64,000 nt of DNA from Falsiroseomonas ponticola (GCF_016805305.1 NZ_JAERQN010000001.1:1178001-1242000); one strand, 5' to 3'; positions 8,472 through 19,309 are shown, counted from the first letter of the stretch. The notes: generated by a model not told the origin, from the letters alone. Program-made: numbers and translations.

Positions 8472-10331
8472 ATGCGCCGCCGCGACCTGCTCTCCCTCTC
8501 CGCCGCCCTCGGGGTCTCCATCCCGGGGCTTTCGCATGCCGCCACCCCCGCCGGCGGCAGCGCCGCCCCGGGCCAGGCGGTGCGCACCCATGCCCTCTCC
8601 CTGCTGGGGGAGCCCTCCCTGCCCGCGGATTTCCCCCATTTCCCCTGGGTGAACCCCGCCGCGCCGAAGGGCGGCGAGATCGCGCTGACCGCGCTCGGCT
8701 CCTTCGACAGCTTCAACGGCTTCGTCATCCGCGGCACGGCGGCCGTGGGCCTCAACCTGCTCTACGACACGCTGCTGAAGGAAAGCGCGGACGAGGCCAG
8801 CACCGAATACCCCTACCTCGCGCAGTGGGTGGAACTGCCGGCGGACCGGAAGGGCGTGACCTTCGAACTGAACCCGGCCGCGCGCTGGCATGATGGCCGC
8901 CCCGTCACCGCCGCCGACGTGGTCTGGACCTTCAACACGCTGCGCCAGCACGGCCGCCCGGGCTTCCGCGCCTACTACGCCGATGTGACGGAGGTGGTGG
9001 CTGAATCGGAGCGCCGCGTCACCTTCCGCTTCAAGGACGACCAGAACCGCGAACTGGCGCTGATCCTGGGCCAGATGGTGGTGCTGCCCCAGCATTGGTG
9101 GCAGGGGCGCGACTTCGCCCGCCCGATCCTGGAACCCCCGCTGGGCTCCGGCCCCTACCGGATCGAGCGCTTCGAGGCCGGGCGCAGCATCGTCTATCGC
9201 CGCGTCGCCGATTGGTGGGCGCGGGACATCCCCTCCATGCGCGGCCAGCACAATTTCGACGTCCGCCGCTTCGAATACTTCCGCGACAACACCGTCTCCC
9301 TGGAAGCGTTCAAGGCCGGGCAGATCGACTTCCGCACGGAGAACGTGGCCCGCGACTGGGCCACGGCCTATGACTTCCCCGCCCGCCGCCGCGGCCTGGT
9401 GAAGCTGGAGGAGATCCGCCACGAATTGCCGACCGGCATGCAGGCCTGGGCGGTGAACCTCCGCCGCCCCCTGTTCCAGGATGCGCGCGTCCGCCGTGCG
9501 CTCGTGGAAGTCTTCGACTTCGAATGGCTCAACGCCAATGTCTTCTTCGGCGCCTATGCGCGCACCAGCTCCTTCTTCTCCAACTCCGAACTCGCCTCCT
9601 CCGCCCTGCCGCAGGGGCGGGAGCTGGAGATCCTGGAACGCTTTCGCGGCCGCGTCCCGGCGGAGGTCTTCACCAGCGAATACCGCCTGCCCGTCACCGA
9701 TGGCTCCGGCAACAACCGCGAAGGCCTGCGCCGCGCGCTCGCCCTGCTGCAGGCCGCCGGCTGGCAGGTGCGCGACCGCCGCCTGGTGAATGCGCAAGGC
9801 CAGCGCTTCGAGTTCGAGATCCTGCTGCAGGGCGCCACCTTCGAACGCGTGGCGCTGCCCTACGTCCAGTGGCTGGAACGGCTCGGCATGGCGGTGCGCG
9901 TGCGCACCGTCGATCCCGCGCAGTACCAGAAGCGCATGGACGAATTCGACTACGACATGACCATCGACAGCATGGGCCAGTCGCTGTCACCCGGCAACGA
10001 ACAGCGGGACTACTTCACCTGCGAGAAGGCGCGGGAGCCCGGCAGCCAGAATGTCGGCGGCATCTGCGAACCCGCGATCGACGAACTCGTCGAACTCGTC
10101 GTGACCGCGCCGGACCGGGAGGAGCTGGTGGCCCGCACGCGGGCGCTGGACCGCGTGCTGCTGGCCCATAACTACGTCATCCCCCACTGGCACAGCCGCA
10201 CCTTCCGCATCGCCTACTGGGACAAGCTGGTGCGGCCGGAACGCAACCCCCGCTACAACCTCTCCCTCGACTGGTGGTGGGTGGATGCGGAGCGCGAACG
10301 CGCCCTGCCCGACGCACGCCGCGCGCTTTAG
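8472..10331 (+). CDS. yejA: Oligopeptide ABC transporter substrate-binding protein, YejA type
   Basis: A periplasmic peptide-binding protein of the SBP_bac_5 family, 619 residues. The N-terminus MRRRDLLSLSAALG is a twin-arginine (Tat) signal with an SHA cleavage site near residue 23. HFPWVNPAAPKGG shortly after the signal is typical of YejA, the binding protein of the importer that takes up microcin C and short peptides in enterobacteria. The ATG at 8472 was chosen because it starts the signal; an in-frame ATG at 8409 adds only a non-signal tail. yejB follows after 15 bp. The natural ligand here is unknown. Confidence 0.92.
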   Translation: MRRRDLLSLSAALGVSIPGLSHAATPAGGSAAPGQAVRTHALSLLGEPSLPADFPHFPWVNPAAPKGGEIALTALGSFDSFNGFVIRGTAAVGLNLLYDTLLKESADEASTEYPYLAQWVELPADRKGVTFELNPAARWHDGRPVTAADVVWTFNTLRQHGRPGFRAYYADVTEVVAESERRVTFRFKDDQNRELALILGQMVVLPQHWWQGRDFARPILEPPLGSGPYRIERFEAGRSIVYRRVADWWARDIPSMRGQHNFDVRRFEYFRDNTVSLEAFKAGQIDFRTENVARDWATAYDFPARRRGLVKLEEIRHELPTGMQAWAVNLRRPLFQDARVRRALVEVFDFEWLNANVFFGAYARTSSFFSNSELASSALPQGRELEILERFRGRVPAEVFTSEYRLPVTDGSGNNREGLRRALALLQAAGWQVRDRRLVNAQGQRFEFEILLQGATFERVALPYVQWLERLGMAVRVRTVDPAQYQKRMDEFDYDMTIDSMGQSLSPGNEQRDYFTCEKAREPGSQNVGGICEPAIDELVELVVTAPDREELVARTRALDRVLLAHNYVIPHWHSRTFRIAYWDKLVRPERNPRYNLSLDWWWVDAERERALPDARRAL

Positions 10332-10346
10332 CGCCCCACACCGCCC

Positions 10347-11468
10347 ATGGCCGCCTACATCTTCCGCCGGCTGCTGCTGGTGATCCCGACCCTGTTCGGG
10401 ATCATCGTCATCAACTTCGCCGTGGTGCAATTCGCCCCCGGCGGCCCCGTGGAGCAGATGCTCGCGGAACTGCGCGGAGAGGGCCAGGTGCTCGGCCGCC
10501 TGACAGGCGAAGGGGGCGGGGAGACGCGCCAGCCCGGCAGCGCCGGACCCTCCATGGGATCGGGGGAGAGTGCCGGCGGCCCCGTCGGCAACTACCGCGG
10601 CGCCCGGGGGCTCGACCCCGCCATCGTCCGCGACATCGAGAAGATGTTCGGCTTCGACAAGCCCGCCCATGTCCGCTTCCAGGAGATGATGCTGGGCTAC
10701 CTGACCTTCGATTTCGGCCGCAGCCTGTTCCGGGACCGCCCGGTGGTGGACCTCATCATCGAGAAGATGCCCGTCTCCATCAGCCTCGGCCTCTGGTCCA
10801 CCCTCATCATCTACCTCGTCTCCATCCCGCTCGGCATCCGCAAGGCGGTGCGGGACGGGTCGCGCTTCGACCTCTGGACCTCCGGCGTCGTGCTCGTGGG
10901 CTACGCCATCCCGGGCTTCCTCTTCGCCATCATGCTCGTCGTCTTCTTCGCCGGCGGGTCCTTCCTGCAACTCTTCCCGCTGCGCGGCCTGGCCACCTCC
11001 GGCTCCGAGACCTGGCCCTTCTGGCAACGCGCCGCGGACTACGCCTGGCACATGGCGCTGCCGACGCTCGCCCTCGTCATCGGCGGCTTCGCGGGACTCG
11101 TGATGCTGACGAAAAACAGCTTCCTCGACGAGATCGGCAAGCAATACGTCGTCACGGCGCGGGCCAAGGGCAATACGGAAAACCGCGTCCTCTACGGCCA
11201 CGTCTTCCGCAACGCGATGCTGCTGATCATCGCGGGCTTCCCGGCGGCCTTCATCGGCATCCTCTTCACCGGCGCCCTGCTGGTGGAAATCGTCTTCTCG
11301 CTGGACGGACTCGGCCTGCTCGGCTTCGAAGCCGCCATCCGGCGCGACTACCCGATCATGTTCGCCACCCTCTACATCTTCACCCTGCTCGGACTGCTCA
11401 TGCAGATCGTCGGCGACGTGATGTACACCATCATCGACCCCCGCATCGATTTCGAGGCCCGGCGGTGA
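10347..11468 (+). CDS. yejB: Oligopeptide ABC transporter permease, YejB type
   Basis: One of the two inner-membrane permeases of the YejABEF importer. The 373-residue protein starts with a membrane segment ([19 protein letters not shown]) and has a long periplasmic loop (about residues 35-95) with a Gly-rich stretch. Its BPD_transp_1 core has five further membrane segments. The EAA cytoplasmic loop that contacts the ATPase is visible around [21 protein letters not shown]-ending codons (CTC, ATC, GTC) dominate, unlike the G-ending codons of yejE and yejF downstream. A cluster of hairpins separates it from yejE. Confidence 0.94.
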   Translation: MAAYIFRRLLLVIPTLFGIIVINFAVVQFAPGGPVEQMLAELRGEGQVLGRLTGEGGGETRQPGSAGPSMGSGESAGGPVGNYRGARGLDPAIVRDIEKMFGFDKPAHVRFQEMMLGYLTFDFGRSLFRDRPVVDLIIEKMPVSISLGLWSTLIIYLVSIPLGIRKAVRDGSRFDLWTSGVVLVGYAIPGFLFAIMLVVFFAGGSFLQLFPLRGLATSGSETWPFWQRAADYAWHMALPTLALVIGGFAGLVMLTKNSFLDEIGKQYVVTARAKGNTENRVLYGHVFRNAMLLIIAGFPAAFIGILFTGALLVEIVFSLDGLGLLGFEAAIRRDYPIMFATLYIFTLLGLLMQIVGDVMYTIIDPRIDFEARR

Positions 11469-11496
11469 TGGCGGGGGTGTGCGCTGGCGGCTTCTT

Positions 11497-11673
11497 CCAG
11501 GGGGCTTTGCCCCCTGGACCCCCACCAGGAGGCAGGGGCCTCCTGGACCACCGGCAATACATGCCCGAAGGGAGGGGGGCACTTCGGCCCCCCTCCCTTC
11601 GGGCATCTAGAGTCCTGGCGGGGCCCGGGGGGCGCCACGCCCCCCGGCGGGGGCCCGGGGGCAGCGCCCCCGG
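11497..11673. repeat. Cluster of five perfect hairpins in the yejB-yejE gap
   Basis: Five separate inverted repeats fill the gap. H1: 11497-11505/11509-11517 (9-bp stem, TTT loop). H2: 11525-11533/11538-11546 (9 bp). H3: 11561-11580/11587-11606 (perfect 20-bp stem, 6-nt loop ACTTCG). H4: 11625-11634/11638-11647 (10 bp). H5: 11655-11662/11666-11673 (8 bp). No open frame of note crosses them. They resemble REP-like intergenic elements and could tune expression of the downstream permease and ATPase genes relative to yejAB. Confidence 0.85.
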
Positions 11674-11688
11674 AAGGGCCACCCGCGC

Positions 11689-12723
11689 ATGACCCCCATC
11701 ACACGCAGGCGCCTCGCCAACTTTCGCGCCAATCGGCGGGGATTCTGGTCGCTATGGGTGTTCCTGTTGTTGTTCGTCGTGACCTTGTTTGCCGAGGGCA
11801 TTGCGAATGACCGCCCCTTGGTCGCGCGCGTCGATGGGAAGTGGTTGTTCCCGGTCGTGGTCGGTTATGCGGAGGAGGAGGTCCTGCCGGATGGCTTGCC
11901 GGTGACGATGGACTGGCATGATCCGGAGTTGCGGAAGGAATTCGCGGATCGCGGCGGCTGGGCGGTGTGGCCGCTGATCCCCTATCGGCATGACACGGTG
12001 GTGCGGGATCTCGGCCGGCCCTCGCCGGCGCCGCCTTCGGCACGGAATTGGCTGGGCACGGACGACCAGGGCCGGGATGTGCTGGCGCGGGTGATCTACG
12101 GGTTCCGGATATCCGTGCTGTTCGGCTTCACCCTGACGCTGGTGAGTTCGGTGATCGGCATCGCGGCGGGGGCGGTGCAGGGGTATTACGGCGGCTGGGT
12201 CGATCTCGGCTTCCAGCGATTCATCGAGGTCTGGTCGGGGATGCCGCAGCTCTACCTGCTGATCATCCTGGCCAGCGTGATCGAACCGAGTTTCTGGACC
12301 CTGCTGGTCTTTCTCCTGCTGTTCAGCTGGATGGGGCTGACGGGCGTGGTCAGGGCGGAGTTCCTGCGCGGCCGGAACCTGGATTATGTGCGGGCGGCGC
12401 GGGCGATGGGTGTCTCCGACACCGCGCTGATGGTCCGCCACATCCTGCCGAATGCGATGGTGGCCACGCTGACTTTTCTTCCGTTCATCCTGTCGGGGTC
12501 GGTCACCGTTCTCGCAAGCCTCGATTTCCTCGGCTTCGGCCTGCCGCCGGGCAGTGCCTCGCTGGGGGAGCTGGTGTCGCAGGGCAAGAACAACCTGCAG
12601 GCCCCCTGGCTCGGCATCACCGCCTTCTGCGTGCTGGGCGGCGTGCTGACCCTGCTGATCTTCGTCGGCGAGGCGGTGCGCGATGCCTTCGATCCGCGGA
12701 AGCTACCCGGAGGCGGCCGATGA
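11689..12723 (+). CDS. yejE: Oligopeptide ABC transporter permease, YejE type
   Basis: Second permease of the importer, 344 residues. The N-terminus TRRRLANFRANRRGFWSLWV and the following membrane segment are typical of YejE. A periplasmic loop follows, with the GTDDQGRDVLARVIYGFRIS motif of the DppC/OppC permease group. The BPD_transp_1 core carries an EAA loop (YVRAARAMGVSDTALMVRHI). The first 300 bp use TTG, TCG and CGG codons more than the neighbouring genes. The start is just after the hairpin cluster, with AAGGG 15 bp upstream. It ends 34 bp before the chosen yejF start. Confidence 0.94.
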   Translation: MTPITRRRLANFRANRRGFWSLWVFLLLFVVTLFAEGIANDRPLVARVDGKWLFPVVVGYAEEEVLPDGLPVTMDWHDPELRKEFADRGGWAVWPLIPYRHDTVVRDLGRPSPAPPSARNWLGTDDQGRDVLARVIYGFRISVLFGFTLTLVSSVIGIAAGAVQGYYGGWVDLGFQRFIEVWSGMPQLYLLIILASVIEPSFWTLLVFLLLFSWMGLTGVVRAEFLRGRNLDYVRAARAMGVSDTALMVRHILPNAMVATLTFLPFILSGSVTVLASLDFLGFGLPPGSASLGELVSQGKNNLQAPWLGITAFCVLGGVLTLLIFVGEAVRDAFDPRKLPGGGR

Positions 12724-12757
12724 GGCCGCCGACCGCTTCAAGGGGAGTCGGTGGGCG

Positions 12758-14367
<1,610 letters not shown>

Positions 14368-14371
<4 letters not shown>

Positions 14372-14823
14372 GTGAGACCGAGGAGCAGGAGCCGGATCCC
14401 CGGCCGCCGCTCGACCTGCTGCGCGCGCTGCTGGACAGCCAGGTGCTGAAGCTCGGCGTCCATATCCGCAAGATGAACTCGCCGGGCAGCCCCGTATACC
14501 AATACGCCGAGAACATCTGGCCGGCGGCGAGCATCCTCACGGCCTCCTTCGTCGGGACGGCGCTGGTGCATTGGTATCTCGGCGCCGCGATCCTGGCGGT
14601 GGGGTGCTGGTGGTGGATCACCAAGGTGCAGCCGCGCATCCGCGACGGCGTCTTCGAACGCACCAGCGCGCTTGCCATCAGCTCGGAAGCCTATTTCGAC
14701 GCGCTCTGGGCCAAGGGGGTCCTGAGCCTCTATGCCGAGCTGCCGGACGGGCGGAAATTCGCCGCCACGCGGCGCGATGACTGGCGCGGCTTCGTGCGCC
14801 TGCTGACCAGGGAAACCGCCTGA
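14368..14823 (+). CDS. Small membrane protein of unknown function
   Basis: A 151-residue protein that I do not recognise. A hydrophilic N-terminus is followed by two closely spaced membrane segments (about residues 50-66 and 70-86). A cytoplasmic or periplasmic tail of about 65 residues ends the protein (RDGVFERTSALAISSEAYFD onward). It overlaps both neighbours: ATGA with yejF and TGATG with the reductase gene. It is therefore probably translated in coupling with the transporter and the dehydrogenase. Confidence 0.75.
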
Positions 14824-15755
14824 TGGCCGTGCTGCTTTCCACCAAGGCCGCGACGATGGATTGGTGGCGCCGCGCGCTGCTGGCCGTCGATCCCACGCTC
14901 GACATCCGCCTCTTCCCCGATGCCGGGGACCCCGCGGCGATCGAGGCCGCGGTGGTCTGGACGGCGCATGACATGGCGGAGCTGCGCCGCTACCCGAACC
15001 TCAGGCTCATCGTCTCCATGGGCGCGGGCGTCGACCATCTGCTGCGCCCGCCGGGGCCGCCGCCGGGCATCCCCGTGGCGCGGCTCGTGGACCGGATGCT
15101 GACCACGCAGATGGGCGAATGGGTGCTGCTGAACGTGCTGCGCTTTCACCGGCAGGACCTGGAGTACCGGGCGCTGCAGGCCGCCAGGCGGTGGGAGGAG
15201 CTGCCCGCCCCTGTCACGGCGGAAACGCGCATCGGCATCCTCGGCCTCGGCGAACTCGGCACCCATGCGGCGGGGCTGCTGACGCGGCTCGGCTTTCCCG
15301 TCATGGGCTGGACGCGCCGGCCCAAGGCGGTGGAGGGCGTGCGGAACTTCCATGGCGCCGATGGCCTGGCCGAGATGGCGCGGCAGTCCAACATCCTGGT
15401 CTGCCTGCTGCCGCTGACGCCGGAGACGCGCGGCATCGTCGATGCGCGGCTGCTCGGCCTGCTGCCCCGCGGTGCCTTCGTGATCAACGGCGCGCGTGGC
15501 GGGCATGTGGTGGATGCGGATCTGCTGGCGGCGCTGGAAAGCGGGCAGGTCGCGGCCGCGGCGCTCGATGTCTTCCAGCCGGAACCGCTGCCGGCGGAGC
15601 ATGCCTATTGGTCGCACTCGAAGGTGGTGATGACGCCGCACGCGGCCAGCATCACCATCCCCGAAAGCGCGGCGCCCCAGGTGGTGGAGAATCTGCGCCG
15701 TGCCCGGGCCGGGGAGCCCCTGATGAATCTGGTGGATTTCAGCGCCGGCTATTGA
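14823..15755 (+). CDS. ghrA: Glyoxylate/hydroxypyruvate reductase, GhrA type
   Basis: A D-2-hydroxyacid dehydrogenase that probably reduces glyoxylate or hydroxypyruvate with NADPH. Of the 310 residues, the substrate lobe contains SMGAGVDHLL, and the Rossmann motif is GILGLGELG (about 138-146) followed by WTRRPK, which favours NADPH. The catalytic Arg lies in NGARGG, the Glu near PEPLP and the His in TPHAAS. The N-terminal region and the RWEELP segment are as in GhrA. It is last in the yej operon, where a metabolic link to peptide uptake is not obvious. Confidence 0.9.
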   Translation: MAVLLSTKAATMDWWRRALLAVDPTLDIRLFPDAGDPAAIEAAVVWTAHDMAELRRYPNLRLIVSMGAGVDHLLRPPGPPPGIPVARLVDRMLTTQMGEWVLLNVLRFHRQDLEYRALQAARRWEELPAPVTAETRIGILGLGELGTHAAGLLTRLGFPVMGWTRRPKAVEGVRNFHGADGLAEMARQSNILVCLLPLTPETRGIVDARLLGLLPRGAFVINGARGGHVVDADLLAALESGQVAAAALDVFQPEPLPAEHAYWSHSKVVMTPHAASITIPESAAPQVVENLRRARAGEPLMNLVDFSAGY

Positions 15756-15772
15756 GGCCGGCAGGCCCGGGA

Positions 15773-15793
15773 GCCGCCCCGGTGCGGGGCGGC
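15773..15793. terminator. Hairpin between convergent ghrA and the MarR-like gene
   Basis: A perfect 8-bp GC stem (15773-15780 with 15786-15793) and a 5-nt loop GGTGC, in the 46-bp gap between convergent gene ends. Position and stability fit a bidirectional terminator, but there is no T-tract. Confidence 0.5.
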
Positions 15794-15801
15794 ACGCAGG
15801 G

Positions 15802-16200
15802 TCAACCCGCGCGGCGCGCTTCCGCCGGGGCCTCGCTGGCGGCCGGCGCACTCTCCCGCGCCGTCTGCTCGGCCTGCGCCATGATGCTGCGCATGTCGCG
15901 CAGGAAGGACGCGCCCTTCAGCGTGCGCTGCACCAGCACGCTGCGCCGGTCCATCGGGTCCACCTTGCGGCGGGCGAGGTCGAGTTCGCCGAGCCGGTCC
16001 AGCGCCCGCGTGATGGCGGGTTTGGAGACGTTGAGTGCCGCCGCCAGGCCGCGAACGGTGTGCGGGCCGTCGGTCAGGTACACGGTCAGGAACACGCCGA
16101 GCTGCCGGGCGGAGAGGTCGGGCCCATCCCGGCGGACGAGGGCGACGACCGTGTCGCGAAGAATGCCGACGAGTTGGTCGGGCGAAGATTGCGTTGCCAT
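15802..16200 (-). CDS. MarR-like winged-helix transcriptional regulator
   Basis: A 132-residue DNA-binding regulator. The winged-helix region runs from LSARQLGVFLTVYL through the recognition helix NVSKPAITRALDRLGELDLA to the wing RKVDPMDRRSVLVQRT, the DxRxxxV pattern typical of MarR proteins. The C-terminal helix is short and Ala/Glu-rich. The ATG at 16200 was chosen because an AAGGA site lies 9 bp upstream. The frame stays open to 16362 with a Lys/Arg/Ser-rich sequence unlike coding DNA here. Target genes are unknown; autoregulation is plausible. Confidence 0.85.
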   Translation of the reverse strand: MATQSSPDQLVGILRDTVVALVRRDGPDLSARQLGVFLTVYLTDGPHTVRGLAAALNVSKPAITRALDRLGELDLARRKVDPMDRRSVLVQRTLKGASFLRDMRSIMAQAEQTARESAPAASEAPAEARRAG

Positions 16201-16320
16201 GGTCTCAAATCCTTCCTCGGCGCGCTTCCGGCTGCCTGGCGCCGCCTTGGATGGCGCGCCCTGGCGGCCCCTGGCGCGCCCTTCCGATGAATCGCTCTGT
16301 GAAAGGTGCTGCCGCTGTAT

Positions 16321-16334
16321 GCTCTTCTGAGAGC
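16321..16334. promoter_or_regulatory. Short inverted repeat upstream of the MarR-like gene
   Basis: GCTCT-TCTG-AGAGC is a perfect 5-bp inverted repeat with a 4-nt spacer. It lies 120 bp upstream of the MarR-like start, in an AT-richer part of the 178-bp gap before the aminopeptidase gene. It could be an operator, but it is short and only one copy is seen. Confidence 0.2.
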
Positions 16335-16378
16335 GTTTTGAGGCAGAAAGTTCCCGTTTCATCTCGATTTCGTTACCG

Positions 16379-17764
16379 TCAAGGGTTGTCGCGCCGAAGC
16401 AGCAGGGCTGCCACCGCGCGGGAAAGCGCGCGTGCCGCCTGGATCTCCCCGCCCTCCGGACGTCCCGGCCTCGCCTGGTCGTTCCAGGCGTAGAGGTCCA
16501 GATGGGCCCAGGGCAGGTCGTCCGGCACGAAGCGACGCAGGAACAGGGCCGCGATCACGGCCCCCGCCATCGGCTTCGTTGCAACGTTGTTGAGATCGGC
16601 GATCGTGCTGTCCAGCCAAGAAACGTAACTTCTATGTAATGGCAGCTGCCAAAGCGGGTCTTGCACGTCCAGGCCGAAACGGAGGATGGTTTTCGCCACT
16701 TCCGCGTTATCGGAGAACAAGGCAGGCAGATCCGGGCCGAGCGCGACACGCGCTGCTCCCGTCAGGGTTGCCGCATCCAGCACCAGCGCCGGCGCCTGTT
16801 CGGCGGCGAAGGCCAGCAGATCGGCCAGCACCAGCCGGCCTTCCGCATCGGTATTGCCGATCTCGACCGTCAGCCCCTTCCGGGTCGCGATCACGTCCAT
16901 CGGCCGGAAGGCGGTGCCGGAGACGGCATTCTCCACCGCCCCCACCAGCAGCAGCAGCCGGATCGGCGTGCCGGCGGCCATCAGCATCTCCGCCAGCGCG
17001 ATCATGGTGGCGGCGCCGCCCATGTCCTTCTTCATCCGCAGCATCGCCGCGGCGGGCTTCACGTCGAGCCCCCCGGTATCGAAGCACACGCCCTTGCCGC
17101 ACAGCGCGACCAGCGGCGCATCCGCGCCCGCGCCCGGCCCCTGCCAGCGCAACACCGCCACGCGTGGCGCCCGCGGGCTGCCCTGGCCCACCGCGGCCAG
17201 GGCGGGGAAGCCCGCTTCCAGCGCCGCGCCGGCAATCACCTCGAACGCCGCGCCATGCGCCGCCGCCAGGTCGCCGACCGCGGCGGCCAGCTCCTCCGGC
17301 CCCAGATGCCCGGCCGGGGTGTTGATCAGGTCCCGGCCCCGGCAGATCGCCCGCGCCTCCGCCAGCGCCGTCCCGGCCCCGGGCGGGGTCGCCAGCCGCG
17401 CCGGCTGACGGGCCGGCGCCTTGAAGCGGGTGTAGCGATAGGCGCCGAGGCACCAGCCCAGCACCGCCGCCTCCGGCTGCGCTTCCCCCTCCAGCCGCCA
17501 ATCCGTGCCTTCGGGCAGCGCCATGGGCAGGCCGCCATAGGCCCAGGGGGAGGCCGCATCATCGCCCAGCCCGGCGACCGCGCCCTCGATTCCCGAACCG
17601 CCGGGCAGCAGCCGCCATTCCTGCGCCTTGGCCGTGAAGCCGCTGGCGCGCAGGAAGGCCGCCTGGCCGGGCGGCAGGCGGTTCAGCAGCGGTTCAAGAC
17701 CCCCCCGGGTGACGAGGTGCAGCGGCAGGGCCGGCGCCTCACCCGGGATCAGACAATCGAGCAT
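16379..17764 (-). CDS. M17 family leucyl aminopeptidase
   Basis: A dizinc aminopeptidase that releases N-terminal amino acids from peptides in the cytoplasm. The 461-residue product has the catalytic domain of PepA/LAP. GKGVCFDTGGLDVKP contains a metal-ligand Asp, followed by KKDMGGAA (Lys and Asp). The family signature NTDAEGRLVLADLL is present, then LDAATLTGAARVALG. The N-terminal domain is shorter and more divergent than in E. coli PepA, as is common for the second LAP-type protein of alphaproteobacteria. ATG at 17764 is preferred; a GTG lies one codon upstream. It precedes the MarR-like gene on the same strand. Confidence 0.93.
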   Translation of the reverse strand: MLDCLIPGEAPALPLHLVTRGGLEPLLNRLPPGQAAFLRASGFTAKAQEWRLLPGGSGIEGAVAGLGDDAASPWAYGGLPMALPEGTDWRLEGEAQPEAAVLGWCLGAYRYTRFKAPARQPARLATPPGAGTALAEARAICRGRDLINTPAGHLGPEELAAAVGDLAAAHGAAFEVIAGAALEAGFPALAAVGQGSPRAPRVAVLRWQGPGAGADAPLVALCGKGVCFDTGGLDVKPAAAMLRMKKDMGGAATMIALAEMLMAAGTPIRLLLLVGAVENAVSGTAFRPMDVIATRKGLTVEIGNTDAEGRLVLADLLAFAAEQAPALVLDAATLTGAARVALGPDLPALFSDNAEVAKTILRFGLDVQDPLWQLPLHRSYVSWLDSTIADLNNVATKPMAGAVIAALFLRRFVPDDLPWAHLDLYAWNDQARPGRPEGGEIQAARALSRAVAALLLRRDNP

Positions 17765-17991
17765 CACGTCTCCGGTGGCGGGCTGGCCGCCAGGATTGTC
17801 CAGATTCCCTTATAGACTCTGAACGATGTGTTAACGGCACCGATCATTGCAACCCAAGATGGCGCGATCACGGCGATGATACAGCCATGGGTGATGGGCC
17901 GCCCGCGCGGCACCGCCCATCTGGCACGGCCGGTGCGTTGGGGCCGGGCGGCACGGCTTCCGCCCCGCCCGCCCGGGTGGTAGGGCGGCGC

Positions 17992-19107
17992 ATGCGGATC
18001 CTGCTGTGGTATTGGGGCCGGCGCGGCGGCGGCGCGCAGTTCTCGCTCGGCCTCGCCCGTGCGCTGGCTGGCCGGCCCGGAATCGGGCTCAGCCTTTCCG
18101 TCTCCGCGCAGGGCGAGTTGCTGGATGGGTTCCGCGCCCTGGGCGCGCCGATCGACATGGTGAAGACCTATCGCGACCTCGGCGGATTCGCCACCGGGCT
18201 GCTGCGCGTGCCGGGCCTGGCGCGGCGCCTGGTGGACCAGGCGCGGGGCGCCGACCTGGTGCTGTCCGGCATGACGCATACCTGGACGCCGCTGGTGGCG
18301 CCCGCCCTGGCTGCGGCCGGCATTCGCTTCGTTCCCGTCGTGCATGACGCGGCCCCGCATCCCGGCGATCCCGCCTTCGCCTGGGGGTGGCGCCTGCGGC
18401 GGGAGCTTGGCGCGGCGCGGGCCGCGGTCGCGCTCTCCGATGCCGTGGCCGGGACCCTGGCGCGGGAGGCGCCGGGCCTGCCCGTGATCCGCATGGCGCT
18501 GCCCGCCCTGCTGTCCGGCGCCGCGCCGGCGCCGCGCGGCGAAGCCGCCGTTCCCCCGCACGGCCGTCCGGATGCCGGCCCGCGGCTGCTCTTCTTCGGG
18601 CGGCTCCGCGCCTACAAGGGGCTCGACCTGCTGCGCGATGCCTTCCGCGTCTTCCAGGCCGCCCATCCCGGGGCGACGCTGCGCGTGGTGGGGGAGGGGG
18701 ATGCGGAGGGCTGCGCCCCCGGCCTCGCCGCGCTGCCCGGCGTGACGGTGGAGGCGCGCTGGGTGGCGGAGGAGGCCATCGCCTCCCTGCTGGCGGAGGC
18801 CGATGCGGTGGTGCTGCCCTACCGGGAAGCCAGCCAGTCCGGCATCGCGCCGCAGGCGCTGGCGATCGGCATCCCGGTGGTGGCGACGCCGGTGGGCGGG
18901 CTGGTGGAGCAGGTGCGGGAAGGCGCGGGCGGCGTGCTGGCCGGCGCCGTGACGGCGGAGGCCTTCGCCGCCGCGCTCCACCGGCTGGCGGCGCCCGGCG
19001 CGCTGGCGCGGCTCCGCGCGGAGGCGCGCGCCGCCGGCGGGCCGGACTGGACGACGGAGGTGGACCGGCTGCTCGCGGGGCTCCGCCCCCTCCTCACCGC
19101 GGGATGA
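17992..19107 (+). CDS. Family 4 glycosyltransferase
   Basis: A 371-residue retaining glycosyltransferase with the GT-B fold, predicted to add a sugar to a surface glycan at the cytoplasmic face. The N-terminal donor-independent lobe opens MRILLWYWGRRGGGAQ, with the glycine-rich loop typical of GT4. The C-terminal lobe has LFFGRLRAYKGLDLL and the nucleotide-sugar site SQSGIAPQALAIGIPVVATP, in which E of the usual EPxxxE motif is replaced (QSGIAPQALA). I chose the ATG at 17992, which starts the fold; upstream codons are Pro/Gly-rich. It marks the left edge of the glycan region. Sugar and acceptor are unknown. Confidence 0.88.
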   Translation: MRILLWYWGRRGGGAQFSLGLARALAGRPGIGLSLSVSAQGELLDGFRALGAPIDMVKTYRDLGGFATGLLRVPGLARRLVDQARGADLVLSGMTHTWTPLVAPALAAAGIRFVPVVHDAAPHPGDPAFAWGWRLRRELGAARAAVALSDAVAGTLAREAPGLPVIRMALPALLSGAAPAPRGEAAVPPHGRPDAGPRLLFFGRLRAYKGLDLLRDAFRVFQAAHPGATLRVVGEGDAEGCAPGLAALPGVTVEARWVAEEAIASLLAEADAVVLPYREASQSGIAPQALAIGIPVVATPVGGLVEQVREGAGGVLAGAVTAEAFAAALHRLAAPGALARLRAEARAAGGPDWTTEVDRLLAGLRPLLTAG

Positions 19108-19309
19108 CGACCCCGCTGCTCCATTGCAGGATGCCGAGGCCGAAGATCACGGCGCCGATGCCATAGACCACGGTATCGGGCACCGGCGTGACGCGCAGCG
19201 CCACCAGCGCCAGCGTGCCGAACAGCGCGCGCCAGAAGGACGCCCCAAGCATCAGCAGCCCGGCGAAGGTGAAGCCGAGGAAGAACACGATACGCAACGC
19301 CTTGACCAT
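19094..19309 (-). CDS. Small two-helix membrane protein
   Basis: A 71-residue hydrophobic protein with two predicted membrane segments (about residues 5-25 and 48-66) and very short loops. No family recognised. A GAGG site precedes the ATG. Its end overlaps the end of the convergent glycosyltransferase gene by 14 bp, which is compatible with a real gene since both are otherwise intact. Confidence 0.6.
   Translation of the reverse strand: MVKALRIVFFLGFTFAGLLMLGASFWRALFGTLALVALRVTPVPDTVVYGIGAVIFGLGILQWSSGVVIPR

Noticed and set aside
16201-16362. A 54-residue basic N-terminal extension of the MarR-like protein
   Set aside because: Codon use differs from genes in the window and a good AAGGA site precedes the internal ATG at 16200. 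The segment looks like a promoter region.
17768-17991. TATAAG near 17808-17813 (minus strand) as the aminopeptidase -10 box
   Set aside because: No -35 hexamer at 16-18 nt; TTAACA is only 14 nt away, so the promoter could not be supported.
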